Shown here: positions 34,469 to 43,145 of the stretch, in pieces
Numbering within the stretch: position 1 is the stretch's first letter
Layout: each line of letters starts with the position of its first letter
Source: Nonlabens dokdonensis DSW-6
GTDB lineage: Bacteria > Bacteroidota > Bacteroidia > Flavobacteriales > Flavobacteriaceae
Length of the DNA stretch: 64,000 bases
Assembly (NCBI RefSeq): GCF_000332115.1
Contig: NC_020156.1
Location: 3,225,501 to 3,289,500 of the forward strand
Direction of reading: 5' to 3'
Notes under the pieces: model-generated
Told to the model about the DNA's origin: nothing
What the model saw: only the letters and a program-made list of their open reading frames with translations
The model's database searches: none
Position numbers and translations under genes: made by a program

Positions 34469-35746
34469 CTACAAATCAATTACTTGATAAACTCTTTTGT
34501 AAATTAAATAACTGCTTATGATATGAGTGATTTGATCGCTAGACTCCAAAGGTGTCAAAAGGCTTTTAAGCATTTTTACATCGGTCATTTGAATTCTCAG
34601 ATTAACGTAAGCATAGCCTAAGACTTTACCATTCACAATAAGAATCACACTGCGCTCGCTAGCTTCTCTACCGCGATCTACTATAATTTTACTTTTATTT
34701 TTAAGAGTATATAAGTTTTCAATTTTCTCAATCAAAATATCAGTTGCCTTTCCTGCATCTGCAATATCTATATCTTCTAATTGCTTTTCTATAAAAGTAA
34801 GTCCTGACCTGTAACTGGAAAAACTAATTGAATAATCAGGATTGCTTTTTACAGATTTGATATTCAATTGTTGATTTTCATTTTGATCCTTTGAAATATA
34901 TAGACCGTGTGAGAAATTAGATTTTTTGGGTTTACCATTTAGAAATGGCTTGTGCTTGCGTACTTCAATATATTCTTTTAAAATAGAAATAAGCTGGCTA
35001 CCAGTTTTTTCATATTTCACTTCAGACACCTGCTTTTGGATAGCCTTAGATTTACCATTTGATCCGGTAAAGAGTTGTGTAACTCTTCTTTTTATATTCT
35101 TGCTCTTACTTATATAGATAATTTCATTGTTCTTATTATATATGTAAAAAACACCTGTAGAATTAGGGACATCATCAAGCAGTTCCTTTAAATTGGATTG
35201 TAGTTTTAAAGGTTTATGATGTTTTAGGCTTTTTGAGATAATATTTTTATCTATGTCTTTTTGTAGAAGTAATTTAAACAATTTTACAGTCGCTAATGCG
35301 TCACCAGTTGCACGATGTCTATCAGTTATAGGAATACCTAACGCTTTAGTTAGTTTTCCAAGATTAAAACTTTCCTGATCTGGAAGTAAAGTTTGCGCTA
35401 GTTCAACAGTACAAAGTGTAGGCTTTTGATAATCATATCCCAGCCGCTCAAATTCTAGACGCAGCATTCTATGATCAAATTCGGCATTATGTGCGACAAG
35501 AGTAACGTCGTTAGTTATTTCAATAATTCTTTTAGCTACTTCGTAAAACTTTGGAGCTCTTTTCAACATCGCATTGTTAATTCCAGTAAGCTTAACAACA
35601 AAAGGTTGTATTTCCTTTTCTGGGTTTACTAGGCTTGCAAATTGATCTACTATTTCATGTCCATCAAATTTATAAATGGCTATTTCAGTTATTCCTTCTT
35701 CGTTATACTTTCCACCAGTGGTTTCTACATCTACAATTGCGTACAA
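34469..35746 (-). CDS. DEDDh exonuclease fused to a GIY-YIG nuclease domain
   Basis: A 425-residue two-nuclease protein. Residues 1-165 are a DNA polymerase III epsilon-like 3'-5' exonuclease with Asp6/Glu8 (VDVETTG), Asp91 (NAEFDHRML) and His144/Asp149 (HRATGDALA). Residues about 190-285 are a UvrC/Cho-like GIY-YIG domain (TGVFYIYNKNNEIIYISKSKNIKRRV), ending with the catalytic-glutamate block KEYIEVRKHKPFLN. The GIY is GVF and YIG is YIS, but the Lys, Arg and Glu positions are kept. The C-terminal 140 residues are unassigned. This fusion is known in Bacteroidota and Actinobacteria and is thought to act in DNA repair. Confidence 0.85.
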   Translation of the reverse strand: MYAIVDVETTGGKYNEEGITEIAIYKFDGHEIVDQFASLVNPEKEIQPFVVKLTGINNAMLKRAPKFYEVAKRIIEITNDVTLVAHNAEFDHRMLRLEFERLGYDYQKPTLCTVELAQTLLPDQESFNLGKLTKALGIPITDRHRATGDALATVKLFKLLLQKDIDKNIISKSLKHHKPLKLQSNLKELLDDVPNSTGVFYIYNKNNEIIYISKSKNIKRRVTQLFTGSNGKSKAIQKQVSEVKYEKTGSQLISILKEYIEVRKHKPFLNGKPKKSNFSHGLYISKDQNENQQLNIKSVKSNPDYSISFSSYRSGLTFIEKQLEDIDIADAGKATDILIEKIENLYTLKNKSKIIVDRGREASERSVILIVNGKVLGYAYVNLRIQMTDVKMLKSLLTPLESSDQITHIISSYLIYKRVYQVIDL

Positions 35747-35794
35747 TATTCTATTTTTAAATATGATTTCTTTTCACAAAATTTATGCGAAAGC

Positions 35795-35827
35795 TAATAA
35801 AAAAAGCCATGTCTTATACATGGCTTT
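35795..35827 (-). terminator. Terminator after the acyl-CoA ligase gene
   Basis: On the minus strand AAAGCCATGT / ACATGGCTTT (10-bp stem, 5-base loop) is followed by a run of seven T. It lies 23 bases after the ligase stop. Confidence 0.8.
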
Positions 35828-35849
35828 GTGTAACTTATAAAGAGACTTA

Positions 35850-37634
35850 TTAAATTTTTGCTCCATAAATTTTATCATACAGATCTTGATACCTGGCTTT
35901 GATATTCCTACGTTTCAATTTGAGTGTAGGAGTGAGGTGCTCTGCTTCAATAGTCCAAAGTTCTGGTGTGATTTCAAACATTTTTACTCGTTCCCATTTA
36001 CCAAACTTCTCATTATGTTCTTCGATCTCTCTTTGATATCTTTCTATAACTCGCTCGTTGCTGCAAAGGTCTTTCCAGTCTTTATAGGTTATTTCTTTAC
36101 GCTCTGCCCATTCTTCTAGGAATTCAAAGTTAGGCTGGATAAAAGCAGCTGGCATTTTCTCACCTTCACCTATAACCATGATCTGTTCAATGAAACGACT
36201 TTGTTTCATTGTATTTTCTATAAGTTGTGGAGCTACGTATTTACCACCAGAAGTTTTAAACATTTCCTTTTTGCGATCGGTAATTTTTAAGAATCCATCT
36301 TTATCAATTTCTCCTATATCACCAGTGTGGAAATATCCGTTTTCATCAATAGCCTCATTAGTTTTCTCTTCATCTTTATAGTAGCCTATCATACGTTGCG
36401 GTCCATTAATGATGATTTCTCCGTCTTCTGCTATTTGTACGTCTGTATTTGCAATGAGTTTACCTACAGTACCTATTCTAAAACCACCATCTCGCATATC
36501 GTTTACAGAAATTACAGGACTGGTCTCCGTCAGTCCATAACCTTCCATTACAGGAACGCCAGCTGCATTAAATACTCTCGCTAGTCTAGGCTGTAAAGCA
36601 GCGCTACCACTAGCAATTGCTAGCAAGTTGCCACCTAAGGCTTCCTGCCATTTAGAGAAGATGAGTTTTTTTGCAAGTCCTAACTTTTTCTCGTACCACC
36701 AGCCGTTTGCACCGTAAGGTTCCCATTCTAATCCAAGCTCAACAGCCCAGAAGAATAATTTTTTCTTGATTCCAGTTAGATCAGTTCCTTTGGCTATAAT
36801 TTTATCATATACCTTTTCTAGTAATCTTGGTACTGCACTCATTACCTCAGGTGACACTTCTTTTAAATTGTCAGAAATTGTTTCTAAAGACTCTGCAAAG
36901 TAAATACCAGTTCCAGTGTATACATATAAGTATTGTAACATGCGTTCATAGATATGACATACTGGTAAAAAGCTCAATGCTTTTGATTTACCTTTTACAA
37001 TAGGAAGTCTTAGCTCACAAGTCATTGCATTACTAGCGATGTTTTTATGAGATAGCATTACACCTTTAGGTCTACCAGTCGTTCCAGATGTGTAAATAAG
37101 AGTTGCAAGATCTTCAACGTCAATTGAGGCCATGATTTTCTCTAATTCTTCTTGATTGCTCGCATCTTTTCCTAGCTCCTTTACATCATTCCAGCTTCTA
37201 CATCCTGCAATATCATTAAACGAGTACACTTCCTTTAAGGAAGCAACCTGATCTTTGATGCTCATTACTTTATCATAAACCTCTTGATCTGATACAAAAA
37301 CGTATTTGGATTCACTATGATTTAACACATAGGCATAATCTTCCTCAGATATGGTAGGATAAATAGGTACATCTTGCGCACCTGTTTGCATTATCCCTAT
37401 ATCCATTATATTCCACTCAGTTCTATTAGTAGTAGAGATAATCGCTATTTTATCGTTTTTTTGAACTCCTAGTCTTAATAGACCTCTTGAAACGGCATTT
37501 GCCTGGTCAACAAAGGATTTAGTAGAAGTTTTAACCCATTCACCTTGAACTTTTGAAACAAGAGCATCTTCACGAGGGAATGTCTCTAGCTGATAATGAG
37601 GGAAATCAAAAAGTCTTTTATACTGCATATTCAA
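35850..37634 (-). CDS. Long-chain fatty acid-CoA ligase
   Basis: A 594-residue adenylate-forming enzyme that activates long-chain fatty acids to acyl-CoA via acyl-AMP. The AMP-binding motif LIYTSGTTGRPKGVML (about 185-200), the gate segment SFLPVCHIYER, the GYGLTETSPV motif and the C-terminal KEMFKTSGGKYVAPQ region with the catalytic lysine are all present. Length and organisation match the FadD15/Bacteroidota FACL branch, usually peripheral to the inner membrane. It appears monocistronic: a 330-base gap precedes it and a terminator follows. Confidence 0.9.
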   Translation of the reverse strand: MNMQYKRLFDFPHYQLETFPREDALVSKVQGEWVKTSTKSFVDQANAVSRGLLRLGVQKNDKIAIISTTNRTEWNIMDIGIMQTGAQDVPIYPTISEEDYAYVLNHSESKYVFVSDQEVYDKVMSIKDQVASLKEVYSFNDIAGCRSWNDVKELGKDASNQEELEKIMASIDVEDLATLIYTSGTTGRPKGVMLSHKNIASNAMTCELRLPIVKGKSKALSFLPVCHIYERMLQYLYVYTGTGIYFAESLETISDNLKEVSPEVMSAVPRLLEKVYDKIIAKGTDLTGIKKKLFFWAVELGLEWEPYGANGWWYEKKLGLAKKLIFSKWQEALGGNLLAIASGSAALQPRLARVFNAAGVPVMEGYGLTETSPVISVNDMRDGGFRIGTVGKLIANTDVQIAEDGEIIINGPQRMIGYYKDEEKTNEAIDENGYFHTGDIGEIDKDGFLKITDRKKEMFKTSGGKYVAPQLIENTMKQSRFIEQIMVIGEGEKMPAAFIQPNFEFLEEWAERKEITYKDWKDLCSNERVIERYQREIEEHNEKFGKWERVKMFEITPELWTIEAEHLTPTLKLKRRNIKARYQDLYDKIYGAKI

Positions 37635-37964
37635 ATTTTTCGTAATTGCAAAGTAGTGAAACCATGTGAATTTTCAAATGCCTTTTTTAAGGTTATCGTA
37701 ATTATTGGGTTCTCGCTTTCGCGAAAGCGCAATTATTTAATAAACATTATTAAAATTTCAGACGGTAACGAAATACTACTAGTAGGGTTAAAATTACTTT
37801 AACGATTGTTTAACAACTGAATGACAACCAGTTATTCATATCTCTCGTAGATAGTATATGGTTCGAAAATTTAATTTGAAGAAATATCCATTTTTCGGCT
37901 TCTATTCATTGTTAAATAATTTCAATCATAACTAATTTAATTAATAACCAAAATAAATAACATT
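37635..37964. other. Intergenic region between divergent acyl-CoA ligase and T9SS type A genes
   Basis: A 330-base AT-rich gap holding promoters for both directions. It contains palindrome copy 8 at 37714-37729 and no convincing gene. I found no perfect TAnnTTTG; the nearest is TTAATTTG around 37872 ahead of the T9SS gene. The stretch just before ATG 37965 (ATAACCAAAATAAATAAC) is typical of flavobacterial leaders. Confidence 0.5.
37714..37729. repeat. Dispersed palindrome copy 8 (intergenic)
   Basis: Perfect CGCTTTCGCGAAAGCG, 80 bases upstream of the acyl-CoA ligase start. Confidence 0.9.
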
Positions 37965-40900
37965 ATGAAAAACATTACTCAATTAAGTGTAATTGTTGTT
38001 TTCTTTTTTATTTCTACGATGTCCTTCGGACAAGTAGTAAATAAGACTGTAGACGACGGAACTGCTGGAACTTTGCGCGTTGAAATAGCAAATGCAGGTA
38101 CAAATGGAACTGTTACTTTTGATAGTTCTATTCAAGGACAAACTATTAATGTCACAAACGGAGAGATTCTCGTAAGCTCATTTTTAGCCTTAACAATAGA
38201 TGGTAACAATGGTGGTACACCTACAACAATTTCAGGTGTTAACTCAAATCGAATTTTTAATTTTAGTTCTACAATCGCAGCTTCTATAGCTATCAATGAT
38301 ATCAATTTTATTGATGGAGAAGCTATTGATGGTGGAGCCATTGCAGTTAGTGATGCAACGACCGTACTTTCGATTTCAGATTGTGAATTTCGCAATAATA
38401 ACGCAACAGGTTCTACTGGTACAAATGGTGGAGGCGCTATTTTCAACAACGGAGCAATAGTTAATATCAATGGAACAACACTATTCAATTCTAATACTGC
38501 ATCTGGAATATCAGGTAGTGGAGGAGCCATACTTAACTCTAACGGTGGAACGACTACATTAGACGGTTCCAGTTTTAACTTAAACAGTGCATCAAGAGCT
38601 GGAGGAGCAATTGAAGATAATTCTGGTGCTTTAGGTGGTTTAAATATTAATAATTCCTCTTTTACAACAAATTCAACAAGTAGCAATCCTGGTAACGGTG
38701 GAGCCATTCACATGACAGGTGCAGGAAACTCTTCTATTAACTCATCTAGTTTTACAAACAACACCGCTTCTAATGAAGGCGGCGGATTATGGAATGGGTC
38801 AGGAGTAATGACTATTACAGGAACAACGATAGATGGTAACACAGCTTCTGGAAGCGATGCAGTTGTTGCAGGAGCTTCAGGAGGTGGAGGAATCTACAAT
38901 GAAGGAGGAACAGTTACTACAGATGCTACTACTTTAATTACTAATAACATTGCAGATGGCGCACAAGGGACTGGTGGTGGAGTATTAAATGCCAATGGAG
39001 TTTTTACAGCAAATGGTTCTACTATATCAGGTAATAGTTCTAACAGAGCAGGTGGAGGAATCGAGCAGAATCAAGTATCGACCACTAACCTTACTGATGT
39101 TACTATGAGTATGAATATAACAGGAGTAGTAATAGGAGCAGGCGCACCAGGAAATGGAGGAGCACTCCACGTTTCACAAGCTGGGACTGTAAATATTACA
39201 GATGGTACTTACACTCAAAATACAGCAGCAAATGAAGGTGGTGCTTTATGGAATGGTTCTGGACTAATGAACATAGATGGAACTACAGCAATTAATAATA
39301 ATACAGCCAATGGCGAGCCAGCAATGGGCGCAATGAACCCAGGCGAAGCTGGTGGCGGAGGAATCTACAATGAAGGAGGAGCAGTAGTTATCACAGGAAG
39401 TGTAACTGTAAATAACAATAACGCTACAGGAAGCACGAGTACTGGTGGAGGAATTTTAGTTGCTGGAGGATCACTAGATGCAACAGGAACTACGATCACA
39501 GGAAATGGTGCAAATCGCGCCGGTGGAGGAATCGAAGCCAATTCAGGCGCACCAGTTATATTAACTAATGTAAGCTTAGATGGAAACACTGCAGGTGTAA
39601 CTACAGGAGCAGGTGCGCCAGGAAATGGTGGTGGATTACACATCAGTGGTTCAAGTGTTGTTAATGTTACAGGAGGAACTGTAAGTAACAACATAGCGAT
39701 GAGTGAAGGTGGAGGACTTTGGAATGGTACAGGAATAATGACCGTAGATGGTACAACTATCGATGGAAACACTGCAAGTGGTGATGCCGCTGACAATGGT
39801 GGTGGAGGAATCTATGCGCTGTCAAACGGTACTTTGGAAATCGAACCAGGAACAACAATCAGTAACAACACTGCAGATGGGACCTCTGGTTCTGGAGGTG
39901 GAATCCTAGCAAACGGATCCAACCTTGATGTAGATGGAGCAACGATAACAGGCAATTCTGCAAACCGTGCCGGTGGAGGAATTGAGGTAACCGTGGGAAC
40001 TTCAACTACAGCTGTAATAAATAATGTAACCCTTAATGGTAATTTTGCTGGAACAGATGCAATGGGAGTAACCATGGCTGCAAATCCAGGAAGCGGTGGC
40101 GGAATGCATGTTACAGGAGCGCAAGATGTATCAGTTACTGGTGGAACAGTAAACAACAATACTGCTGCTTTTACTGGTGGTGGACTTTGGAACCATACGG
40201 GAACTATGACCGTTACTGGTTCTACAATAGACGGCAACACGGCTAGTGGTGCTGCAGCAACTAATGGTGGTGGTGGAATCTTCCAACTTCCCGCAGGTAG
40301 CCTTGTGGTAGGAATGGGAACCAATATTACCAACAATACCGCTGATGGAGCTTCAGGTTCCGGTGGTGGAATCTTGGTAGGTGCAGACGGTAACCTTGAT
40401 GTGACTGGAGCAACTATCTCTGGAAACACATCCAATCGTGCTGGTGGAGGAATTGAGATTTCTTCAGGTACGAATGCAGGAACAGTATCCTTGACCAATA
40501 CGACTCTTGACAACAATGTAACAGGCCCAATGGGAAGCGCTGCACCAGGAAACGGTGGTGGACTTCACATTACTGGACCACAAGATATTACGATCTCAGA
40601 CGGTAGTGCTAATGGTAACATCGCTGCAAACGAAGGTGGTGGACTATGGAACGGTAGCGGACTGATGAACTTATCAGGAACTCTTACCGTTAATAATAAC
40701 ACTGCATCAGGTGAGGCGAGTATGGGCGCAACGAACCCAGGCGAAGCTGGTGGTGGAGGAATCTACAATGAAGGAGGAGCAGTGGTTATCACAGGAAATG
40801 TAGCTGTAAATAACAATAATGCTACAGGAAGTACAAGTACTGGTGGAGGAATTTTAGTTGCCGGAGGATCACTAGATGCGACAGGAACTACGATCACAGG

Positions 40901-42986
40901 AAATGGTGCAAACCGCGCAGGTGGAGGAATCGAAGCCAATTCAGGCGCACCAGTTACATTAACTAATGTAAGCTTAGATGGAAACACTGCAGGTGTAACT
41001 ACAGGAGCAGGCGCACCAGGAAATGGTGGTGGATTACACATCAGTGGATCAAGTGTTGTTAATGTTATAAGTGGAACTGTAAGTAACAACATAGCGATGA
41101 GTGAAGGCGGTGGACTTTGGAATGGTACAGGAACAATGACCGTAGACGGAGTAGCCATGGATGGAAATACAGCAAGTGGTGCTGGAGCAGACAATGGTGG
41201 AGGAGCAGTTTACGCCTTGAACGGAGGAATGGTTTCCATCATTAACGGATCTATGTTGACTAACAACACAGCAAATGGAACATCAGGATCAGGAGGAGCA
41301 GTACTAGTGGATGCAGATGCATCTATAAGTATAGATGGCTCTACATTGAACAGTAATATTGCAAACAGAGCAGGTGGAGCTATAGAAATAGTTGCAGGTA
41401 CAGGAACAGCTTCCTTAACTAATGTTACGATGAATTCCAATAATGCAGGAGCAGCGCCAGCAGTGGCGGCACCAGGTAATGGTGGAGCGTTACATATTAC
41501 AGGAAATCAAGATATTGTAATTTCAAATTCAATGTTTTCTGGAAATACAGCAGCTCGAGAAGGTGGAGCATTATGGAATGGTGCAGGTTTAATGACAATC
41601 ACAAGCTCAACAATTGATGCTAATTTTGCAACTGGAAATTCAGCAGATGACGGTGGTGCAGGAATATTTAATAACGGAGGGGACATTACAGCGGATGGTA
41701 TAATTGTAACTAATAATCTAGCTCAAGGATCATCTGCTTCAGGTGGTGGAGTATTAAGTACTGATGGTATAGTTTCTTTTGCAAATTCAACCTTCACTGG
41801 AAATGCTGCAAATAGAGCAGGTGGTGCTTTTGAAATCATTGACGGTTCTTTATCTATTACAGATAGTGATGTTTCAGGAAATGATGTTAATGGTACGGCA
41901 GGAACTCCAGCACCAGGAAATGGTGGAGCAATTCACATTACTGGAGCAACTACTACTAATATTTTGAGATCTACTTTTAATAATAATAGTGCTGGCCGTG
42001 AAGGTGGTGCTTTATGGAATCAAAATAATAGTACTATGACCGTAGGTTTTTCTATTTTAGATGGAAATAGTGCTTTTGGTACAGATCTTTCAAATGATGG
42101 TGGTGGAGCTATTTTTCTGAATGGAGGTGATTTTACAATAACTAATTCTACCATTTCTAATAATACAGCTACTGCAAATGGTGGAGGAATAGGTAATTTA
42201 AATGGATCTCTTACCGTTTCTACTACAACCATCTCAGGAAACTCAGCTGGTGCAAATGGTGGAGGAATCGTAAGTACTGGACCTATTAATGTTATAAACG
42301 CGGTTACCGTAGCAAGAAATTCGGCAACGACCGATGCTGGTGGTGTTGGTTTTCAATCTGCGACAGGAAGTTTTACATTAAAGAATACTATTGTTGCAGA
42401 GAACACTTCTACTAACGGTGTTCCAGACATAGGAGTAAGTACAGGTTCTTATACTTCATTAGGTTTTAACTTAATCGAAATTGATGATATAGGTGATTTC
42501 ACTCCTTTAGCGACAGATATAGTAGGTACAACGGCAGCACCTGAATTTGCAGCTTTAGGCCCATTAGCAAATAATGGTGGTACAACTTTAACTCATGCAT
42601 TAATGGATGGTACAAGAGCTTTTGACAATGGTGATAGTGCAGATACATTTGCTGATCAAATCGGTCAAGCAGTATTTGGAACTCGCGATATAGGAGCTTT
42701 TGAATCTCAAGTAACTTTGAGTAATGAAGAGTTTGTATCAGAATTTGTTGCAAGTAGATTATACCCTAATCCTGCAACCGGTGAAACAGTTCAGTTAGAG
42801 CTTTCACCTTCCTATCAATCAATAACAGATTATAGAATAATAGACATGACGGGAAAAACCATCGCTATAAGTAAAGCCTTACCAGGTGTTAATAATATTC
42901 AAGTAAATACGTTTGCTACTGGCGCATATATTATAAGAGTTGAGGCTAACGGTCAAGTTGAAACTTTAAGACTTTTAGTAGACTAG
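37965..42986 (+). CDS. Giant T9SS type A cargo protein with beta-helix repeats
   Basis: A 1673-residue secreted protein. A signal peptide (1-22, ending in SFGQ) precedes about 1500 residues of right-handed beta-helix-type repeats rich in Gly, Asn, Thr and Ser. A supra-repeat of about 155 residues occurs eight times, each marked by NRAGG(G/A) (SRAGG in the first) and by GNGG(G/A)-(L/I)H, EGG(G/A)LWN and NT-A-(S/N)G. Near the end is a choice-of-anchor-like segment (FGTRDIGAFESQ), then the type A sorting domain from about residue 1590 (SRLYPNPATGETVQLEL ... GAYIIRVEANGQ). It is probably a surface adhesin or polysaccharide-interacting protein. The DNA contains a near-identical internal duplication. 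Confidence 0.88.
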   Translation: MKNITQLSVIVVFFFISTMSFGQVVNKTVDDGTAGTLRVEIANAGTNGTVTFDSSIQGQTINVTNGEILVSSFLALTIDGNNGGTPTTISGVNSNRIFNFSSTIAASIAINDINFIDGEAIDGGAIAVSDATTVLSISDCEFRNNNATGSTGTNGGGAIFNNGAIVNINGTTLFNSNTASGISGSGGAILNSNGGTTTLDGSSFNLNSASRAGGAIEDNSGALGGLNINNSSFTTNSTSSNPGNGGAIHMTGAGNSSINSSSFTNNTASNEGGGLWNGSGVMTITGTTIDGNTASGSDAVVAGASGGGGIYNEGGTVTTDATTLITNNIADGAQGTGGGVLNANGVFTANGSTISGNSSNRAGGGIEQNQVSTTNLTDVTMSMNITGVVIGAGAPGNGGALHVSQAGTVNITDGTYTQNTAANEGGALWNGSGLMNIDGTTAINNNTANGEPAMGAMNPGEAGGGGIYNEGGAVVITGSVTVNNNNATGSTSTGGGILVAGGSLDATGTTITGNGANRAGGGIEANSGAPVILTNVSLDGNTAGVTTGAGAPGNGGGLHISGSSVVNVTGGTVSNNIAMSEGGGLWNGTGIMTVDGTTIDGNTASGDAADNGGGGIYALSNGTLEIEPGTTISNNTADGTSGSGGGILANGSNLDVDGATITGNSANRAGGGIEVTVGTSTTAVINNVTLNGNFAGTDAMGVTMAANPGSGGGMHVTGAQDVSVTGGTVNNNTAAFTGGGLWNHTGTMTVTGSTIDGNTASGAAATNGGGGIFQLPAGSLVVGMGTNITNNTADGASGSGGGILVGADGNLDVTGATISGNTSNRAGGGIEISSGTNAGTVSLTNTTLDNNVTGPMGSAAPGNGGGLHITGPQDITISDGSANGNIAANEGGGLWNGSGLMNLSGTLTVNNNTASGEASMGATNPGEAGGGGIYNEGGAVVITGNVAVNNNNATGSTSTGGGILVAGGSLDATGTTITGNGANRAGGGIEANSGAPVTLTNVSLDGNTAGVTTGAGAPGNGGGLHISGSSVVNVISGTVSNNIAMSEGGGLWNGTGTMTVDGVAMDGNTASGAGADNGGGAVYALNGGMVSIINGSMLTNNTANGTSGSGGAVLVDADASISIDGSTLNSNIANRAGGAIEIVAGTGTASLTNVTMNSNNAGAAPAVAAPGNGGALHITGNQDIVISNSMFSGNTAAREGGALWNGAGLMTITSSTIDANFATGNSADDGGAGIFNNGGDITADGIIVTNNLAQGSSASGGGVLSTDGIVSFANSTFTGNAANRAGGAFEIIDGSLSITDSDVSGNDVNGTAGTPAPGNGGAIHITGATTTNILRSTFNNNSAGREGGALWNQNNSTMTVGFSILDGNSAFGTDLSNDGGGAIFLNGGDFTITNSTISNNTATANGGGIGNLNGSLTVSTTTISGNSAGANGGGIVSTGPINVINAVTVARNSATTDAGGVGFQSATGSFTLKNTIVAENTSTNGVPDIGVSTGSYTSLGFNLIEIDDIGDFTPLATDIVGTTAAPEFAALGPLANNGGTTLTHALMDGTRAFDNGDSADTFADQIGQAVFGTRDIGAFESQVTLSNEEFVSEFVASRLYPNPATGETVQLELSPSYQSITDYRIIDMTGKTIAISKALPGVNNIQVNTFATGAYIIRVEANGQVETLRLLVD
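39326..39751 (+). repeat. Internal duplication, copy A
   Basis: A 426-bp stretch closely repeated, with no indel, 1398 bp (466 codons, three repeat units) downstream at 40724-41149. Weaker similarity at the same offset extends upstream (about 39230 versus 40628), suggesting a 1.4-kb in-frame duplication within the beta-helix region. Confidence 0.8.
40724..41149 (+). repeat. Internal duplication, copy B
   Basis: Second copy of the 426-bp stretch, offset 1398 bp from copy A, with only scattered, largely synonymous, substitutions visible. Confidence 0.8.
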
Positions 42987-43007
42987 TTTTAAATTTATAA
43001 AAGTAAG

Positions 43008-43043
43008 AAGCCTGTTTTGATTTGATCAAGACAGGCTTTTTTT
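43008..43043 (+). terminator. Terminator after the T9SS type A gene
   Basis: A 14-bp stem (one G-U) AAGCCTGTTTTGAT / ATCAAGACAGGCTT with a 3-base loop and a run of T, 21 bases after the stop. Confidence 0.85.
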
Positions 43044-43047
43044 ATTA

Positions 43048-43063
43048 CACTTTCGCGAAAGCG
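43048..43063. repeat. Dispersed palindrome copy 9 (one mismatch, between two terminators)
   Basis: CACTTTCGCGAAAGCG, one base off the consensus, placed between the terminators of the convergent T9SS type A and clpB genes. Confidence 0.75.
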
Positions 43064-43088
43064 AGATGATTTAAAACCACTTTACAAC

Positions 43089-43126
43089 AAAAGCTCACTC
43101 TATCAACTTTAGAGTGAGCTTTTTTA
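43089..43126. terminator. Terminator, mainly for clpB
   Basis: A perfect 14-bp stem AAAAGCTCACTCTA / TAGAGTGAGCTTTT with a 7-base loop and flanking A/T runs, 20 bases beyond the clpB stop on the minus strand. Confidence 0.85.
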
Positions 43127-43145
43127 ATTTAAGTATTTAAAATTA

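Noticed and set aside
37596..37802. 68-codon plus-strand frame over the acyl-CoA ligase start
   Set aside because: It overlaps a well-supported gene on the other strand, has no promoter or leader, and has unconvincing composition.
38132..41440. Series of long minus-strand open frames rich in Pro, Ala and Val
   Set aside because: They mirror the repetitive Gly/Asn/Thr codons of the beta-helix gene; the low-complexity proteins and frame-locked repeats show they are antisense shadows.
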